This document shows, piece after piece, positions 61,585 through 64,000 of a stretch of 64,000 nt of DNA. Position numbers and translations under genes: made by a program. The stretch's first letter is position 1, and each line of letters starts with the position of its first letter. The stretch is from NCBI RefSeq assembly GCF_050871315.1, contig NZ_JBJLRE010000006.1. One strand, given 5' to 3'. This stretch comes from Kineococcus gynurae. GTDB lineage: Bacteria > Actinomycetota > Actinomycetes > Actinomycetales > Kineococcaceae. Under the pieces are notes generated by a model that saw nothing but the letters and a program-made list of their open reading frames with translations, ran no database searches and had not been told where the DNA came from.

Positions 61585-62079
61585 ATGGCATCGGACTACT
61601 CCCGCGCACTCGGATCGCGTCTTCGCGCCATCCGCACCCAACAGGGACTGTCTCTGCACGGCGTCGAGGAGAAGTCTGAAGGGCGATGGAAAGCCGTCGT
61701 CGTCGGGTCCTACGAACGCGGCGACCGTGCGGTGACCGTCCAGCGACTGGCCGAACTGGCCGACTTCTACGGGGTTCCCGTCTCGGCCCTGCTCCCCGAG
61801 GGGGCTCCCCAGGGCAGCTCCGAGCCGCCACCGCGGCTCGTGCTCGACCTGGAGCGCCTGCAGGAGGTCCCCGCCGAGAAGGCCGGGCCCCTGGACCGCT
61901 ACGCGAAGACCATCCAGTCCCAGCGCGGCGACTACAACGGCCGGGTCCTCTCGATCCGCGCCGACGACCTGCGCACCCTCGCGGTGATCTACGACGTGCC
62001 GGCGACCACGCTCTGCGACGAGTTCATCGCCTGGGGCGTGCTGAACGCCGACGCGCGCCGCGCCGTCGAGCACGGCTGA
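61585..62079 (+). CDS. bldD: BldD developmental master regulator
   Basis: A 164-aa transcription factor closely matching Streptomyces BldD: SRLRAIRTQQGLSLHGVEEKSEGRWKAVVVGSYERGDRAVTVQRLAELADFYGVP is the XRE-type DNA-binding domain (about 8-70). The C-terminal domain binds cyclic di-GMP through R114-G-D116, then eight residues, then R125-A-D-D128. This keeps the RxD-X8-RxxD signature (Streptomyces has RQDD, here RADD). It represses sporulation-type genes when c-di-GMP is high, but its role in this organism is unknown. ATG 61585 is chosen from family alignment; the frame is open 17 codons upstream. It is divergent from pyrR. Confidence 0.96.
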   Translation: MASDYSRALGSRLRAIRTQQGLSLHGVEEKSEGRWKAVVVGSYERGDRAVTVQRLAELADFYGVPVSALLPEGAPQGSSEPPPRLVLDLERLQEVPAEKAGPLDRYAKTIQSQRGDYNGRVLSIRADDLRTLAVIYDVPATTLCDEFIAWGVLNADARRAVEHG

Positions 62080-62098
62080 TCCAGCACGGCTGATCCAG
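62071..62098. repeat. 14-bp tandem duplication across the bldD stop codon
   Basis: CACGGCTGATCCAG occurs twice head to tail, at 62071-62084 and 62085-62098. The first copy supplies the bldD stop TGA and the second repeats the same TGA in another frame. It directly abuts the terminator hairpin. A slippage event is the simplest explanation. Confidence 0.85.
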
Positions 62099-62130
62099 AC
62101 GGCCCGGTCCCCGCACGGGGGCCGGGCCGT
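62099..62130 (+). terminator. Terminator of bldD
   Basis: ACGGCCCGG-CCCC and GGGG-CCGGGCCGT form a long GC stem across a 4-base loop (about 62111-62117). It is a strong intrinsic hairpin without a T-run, and it ends bldD before the receptor gene. Confidence 0.75.
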
Positions 62131-62186
62131 CCTGCGTCCCCCGCTCCCGGCGAATCCGCCAGGCCGCCGCGATCAGGTGGCGACCC

Positions 62187-63778
62187 GTGCGTGCCGATCT
62201 TCTGCGCATGAGTTCGTTGCGGCACCTCCCGGTGCGGTTGAAGATCGTCGCCGTCATCACGGTGCTCGCCGTCGTCGCCCTGGTGGTCGGCGGGGTGGGG
62301 ACGGTCCGCATCCTGCAGCTGCGCACCTCCATGCAGGAGCTGTACACCCGCACGTCGAGCCCCGGGCCGACCTGGTCGACGCCCAGCGCTGGTTCCAGGC
62401 CACCCGGTCACGGGTCGTCGAGTACGGACCGAGCGCCCCGGCGGACCGGGTCACGCTGCTGCAGCAGCAGGCCGACTACGAGCAGCGGCTGGACGCGTCG
62501 CTGGCGGCCTACGAGCCGTTCGTGGTGGACCGCGAGGCCATGGCCCGGGCGCGCACGGCACTGCGCGACTACCGGGCCGCCGCGGCGGCGGTCCGGCCCG
62601 TCGCCGCCCAGGGTCCCACCGCGTACCAGCAGGCCTACGTGGCGCAGGTGCGCCCCCTCACCACGACCTTCCTCGACGCCCTCTCCGCCGAGCTCACCGA
62701 GCAGACCCGGGCCGCGGACTCGGCCGTGCGGGCCAACGAGCACCAGGCCCTGCGCTCGGTCGGCTTCATCGTGGGTGCGGGCCTGCTCGGTCTGGCCCTG
62801 GCGCTGGCCCTCGGCCTCTACCTCAGTGCCGTCCTGGTCCGGCAGGTGCGGGGGCTGCGCGACGCCGCCCTGGCCCTGGCCGCGGGCGACCTGACCCACG
62901 TCGTCCGGGTCGAGACCCGCGACGAGCTCGGCCGCACCGCGACCGCGCTGAACGCGGCCGTCGGCAACCTCCGGGCCCTGATGAGCGCGGTGACCGCGTC
63001 CAGCACGGCCGTCTCGGCGAGCGCCGGGGAGGTGGCCCAGACCTCGGCCACGATCGCCGACTGGGCCGGCACGACGTCGTCCCAGGCGGGTCTCGTCGCC
63101 GGCGCCGCGCACGAGGTGTCGGCCAACGCCGAGACCCTGGCGATCGGCACCCGGGAGACCGCGGCCGCGGTCCAGGAGATCTCGGCCAAGGCCGAGGACG
63201 TCGCCCGCATCGCCGACCGCGCGGTCGGTCTGGCCGGGGCCGCGACCGCCACGGTCACCGCTCTGGCCGACAGCTCGCGCGAGATCGGCGAGGTCGTCAA
63301 GACCATCACCGTCATCGCCGAGCAGACCCACCTGCTCGCGCTCAACGCCACCATCGAGGCGGCCCGGGCCGGTGCGGCCGGGCGCGGGTTCGCGGTCGTG
63401 GCCGCGGAGGTCAAGGAGCTCGCCGTGCAGACCTCGCTGGCCACGGGCGACGTCGGGGATCGGGTCGCGCGCATCCAGTGCCACGCGGCGGGCGCGGCCG
63501 CGGGCATCGACGAGATCGCCGGGGTCGTCGAGGAGATCTCCCGCCACCAGGCCGTCGTCTCCAGCGCGGTGGCCCAGCAGACGGCGACGGCCACGGAGAT
63601 GAACCGCAGCATCGCCGAGACCGCCGAGGGCTCGGCCCGGATCGCCGCCAGCGTGGGCAACGTCGCGCAGGCGGCGACCGCGACCAGCACCGCGGTGCGT
63701 CAGGCCAACCAGGCCGCCGCCCGGCTCTCGGCGATGTCGGCCCAGGTCCTCGCCCAGGTGCGGTCCTTCACCGTCTGA
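62187..63778 (+). pseudogene. Methyl-accepting chemotaxis protein with a -1 frameshift
   Basis: The first frame (GTG 62187, with an AGGTGG ribosome site) gives MRADLLRMSSLRHLPVRL, a membrane helix IVAVITVLAVVALVVGGV and LRTSMQELYTRT. It then loses the reading at about 62354. The other frame continues EPRADLVDAQRWFQATRSRVVEYG through a four-helix sensor domain, a second membrane helix, a HAMP domain and the cytoplasmic signalling hairpin, ending at 63778. Restoring one base (such as G after ACG) joins them. The hairpin tip reads EQTHLLALNATIEAARAGAAGRGF. Against the usual EQTNLLALNA...GEAGRGF it has N to H and E to A changes, which may reflect divergence or decay. If intact it would be a receptor for chemotaxis. 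Confidence 0.78.
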
Positions 63779-63787
63779 CCCGGGGCG

Positions 63788-63806
63788 GCCCGGCACCGGT
63801 CCGGGC
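63788..63806. terminator. Short hairpin between the receptor gene and nusB
   Basis: GCCCGG (63788-63793) and CCGGGC (63801-63806) flank a 7-base loop in the 36-bp gap between the two convergent stop codons. It is a compact possible shared terminator. Confidence 0.35.
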
Positions 63807-63814
63807 GGACGGCC

Positions 63815-64000
63815 TCAGCGCAGGGTGTCGGCCAGGTCCCCGACGCGGGCCAGCAGCCCGTTCACGAACTGCGGCGAGGCGTCGGTGGAGAGGTCCTGGA
63901 CCAGCTCGACCGCCTCGGCCAGCGCGACGTGGGTGGGGACGTCCTCGGCGTACAGGACCTCCCACACCCCCATCCGGAGGACGTTGCGGTCGACGGCCGG
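63815..64000 (-). CDS. nusB: Transcription antitermination protein NusB, C-terminus only (partial)
   Basis: The last 61 residues plus stop are visible: DRNVLRMGVWEVLYAEDVPTHVALAEAVELVQDLSTDASPQFVNGLLARVGDLADTLR. DRNVLRMGVWEVLY and ASPQFVNGLLARV are standard NusB motifs. NusB works with NusE in rRNA transcription antitermination. The 5' part lies beyond the window edge. In actinobacteria nusB normally neighbours bldD; here the receptor gene separates them. Confidence 0.9.
   Translation of the reverse strand, partial: PAVDRNVLRMGVWEVLYAEDVPTHVALAEAVELVQDLSTDASPQFVNGLLARVGDLADTLR

Noticed and set aside
62340..62370. Programmed -1 frameshifting in the chemotaxis receptor
   Set aside because: No X-XXY-YYZ heptamer lies at the joint, and such control is not known for these receptors.

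Overview
The window is about 64 kb of very GC-rich DNA with tightly packed, often 1-8 bp overlapping genes. It comes from an actinobacterium. Lineage markers include a BldD regulator, the actinobacterial integration host factor (mIHF), a PriA without helicase motifs, and a TIGR03085-type (maleylpyruvate-isomerase-like) protein in the his cluster. The order priA-metK-coaBC-rpoZ-gmk-mihF ... pyrF-carBA-pyrC-pyrB-pyrR-bldD ... nusB is the conserved actinobacterial core arrangement. A chemotaxis receptor suggests a motile ancestor. A Kineosporia/Kineococcus-like organism would fit, but that is inference only.

Region by region: 1-4641 is glutamate synthase (gltB, start of gltD). 4797-12637 holds lgt, a thioredoxin-fold protein, trpA/B/C, two small trp-region membrane proteins, hisI, a TIGR03085 protein and hisF. 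12696-17990 is an accessory block: Eis-like acetyltransferase, P-loop kinase-like protein, a GNAT-amidohydrolase fusion, LysR regulator and TDT-family carrier. 17890-24864 returns to core genes: PH-domain protein, hisG, hisE, the riboflavin operon ribD-ribE-ribB-ribH behind an FMN riboswitch, rpe, an FMN-dependent alpha-hydroxy-acid oxidase and a PLDc_N protein. 24921-28583 has a DsbA-family protein facing def-fmt-rsmB. 28702-33655 is a second accessory patch: DUF6458-like protein, a divergent glucose-6-phosphate dehydrogenase, a DUF222/HNH endonuclease, a frameshifted hypothetical gene and two gene-poor stretches. 33656-38649 is a GlcNAc/chitobiose unit: SIS protein, ngcE-ngcF-ngcG importer, sugar kinase. 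38727-44422 is the core run priA, metK, coaBC, rpoZ, gmk, mihF. 44623-51217 holds csbD and a dipeptide/oligopeptide importer operon ending in a kinase-like gene. 51447-61317 is the pyrimidine operon pyrR-pyrB-pyrC-PH protein-carA-carB-pyrF with a SolA-like oxidase added at its end. 61549-64000 has bldD under a probably autoregulated leaderless promoter, a frameshifted chemotaxis receptor and the 3' end of nusB.

Regulation visible in the sequence: an FMN riboswitch before ribD, a PyrR-type RNA leader before pyrR, a BldD-box inside the bldD promoter, sigma70-like promoters for mihF, the dpp operon and the HNH gene, and several intrinsic terminators whose hairpins contain the stop codons of the genes they end. 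Two genes are broken by single-base frameshifts (32494-33298 and 62187-63778). I found no CRISPR array, phage, plasmid origin, rRNA or tRNA. No complete undescribed system stands out. The least ordinary items are the GNAT-amidohydrolase fusion, the solA addition to the pyr operon, the stop-codon-in-terminator architecture and the bldD control region.
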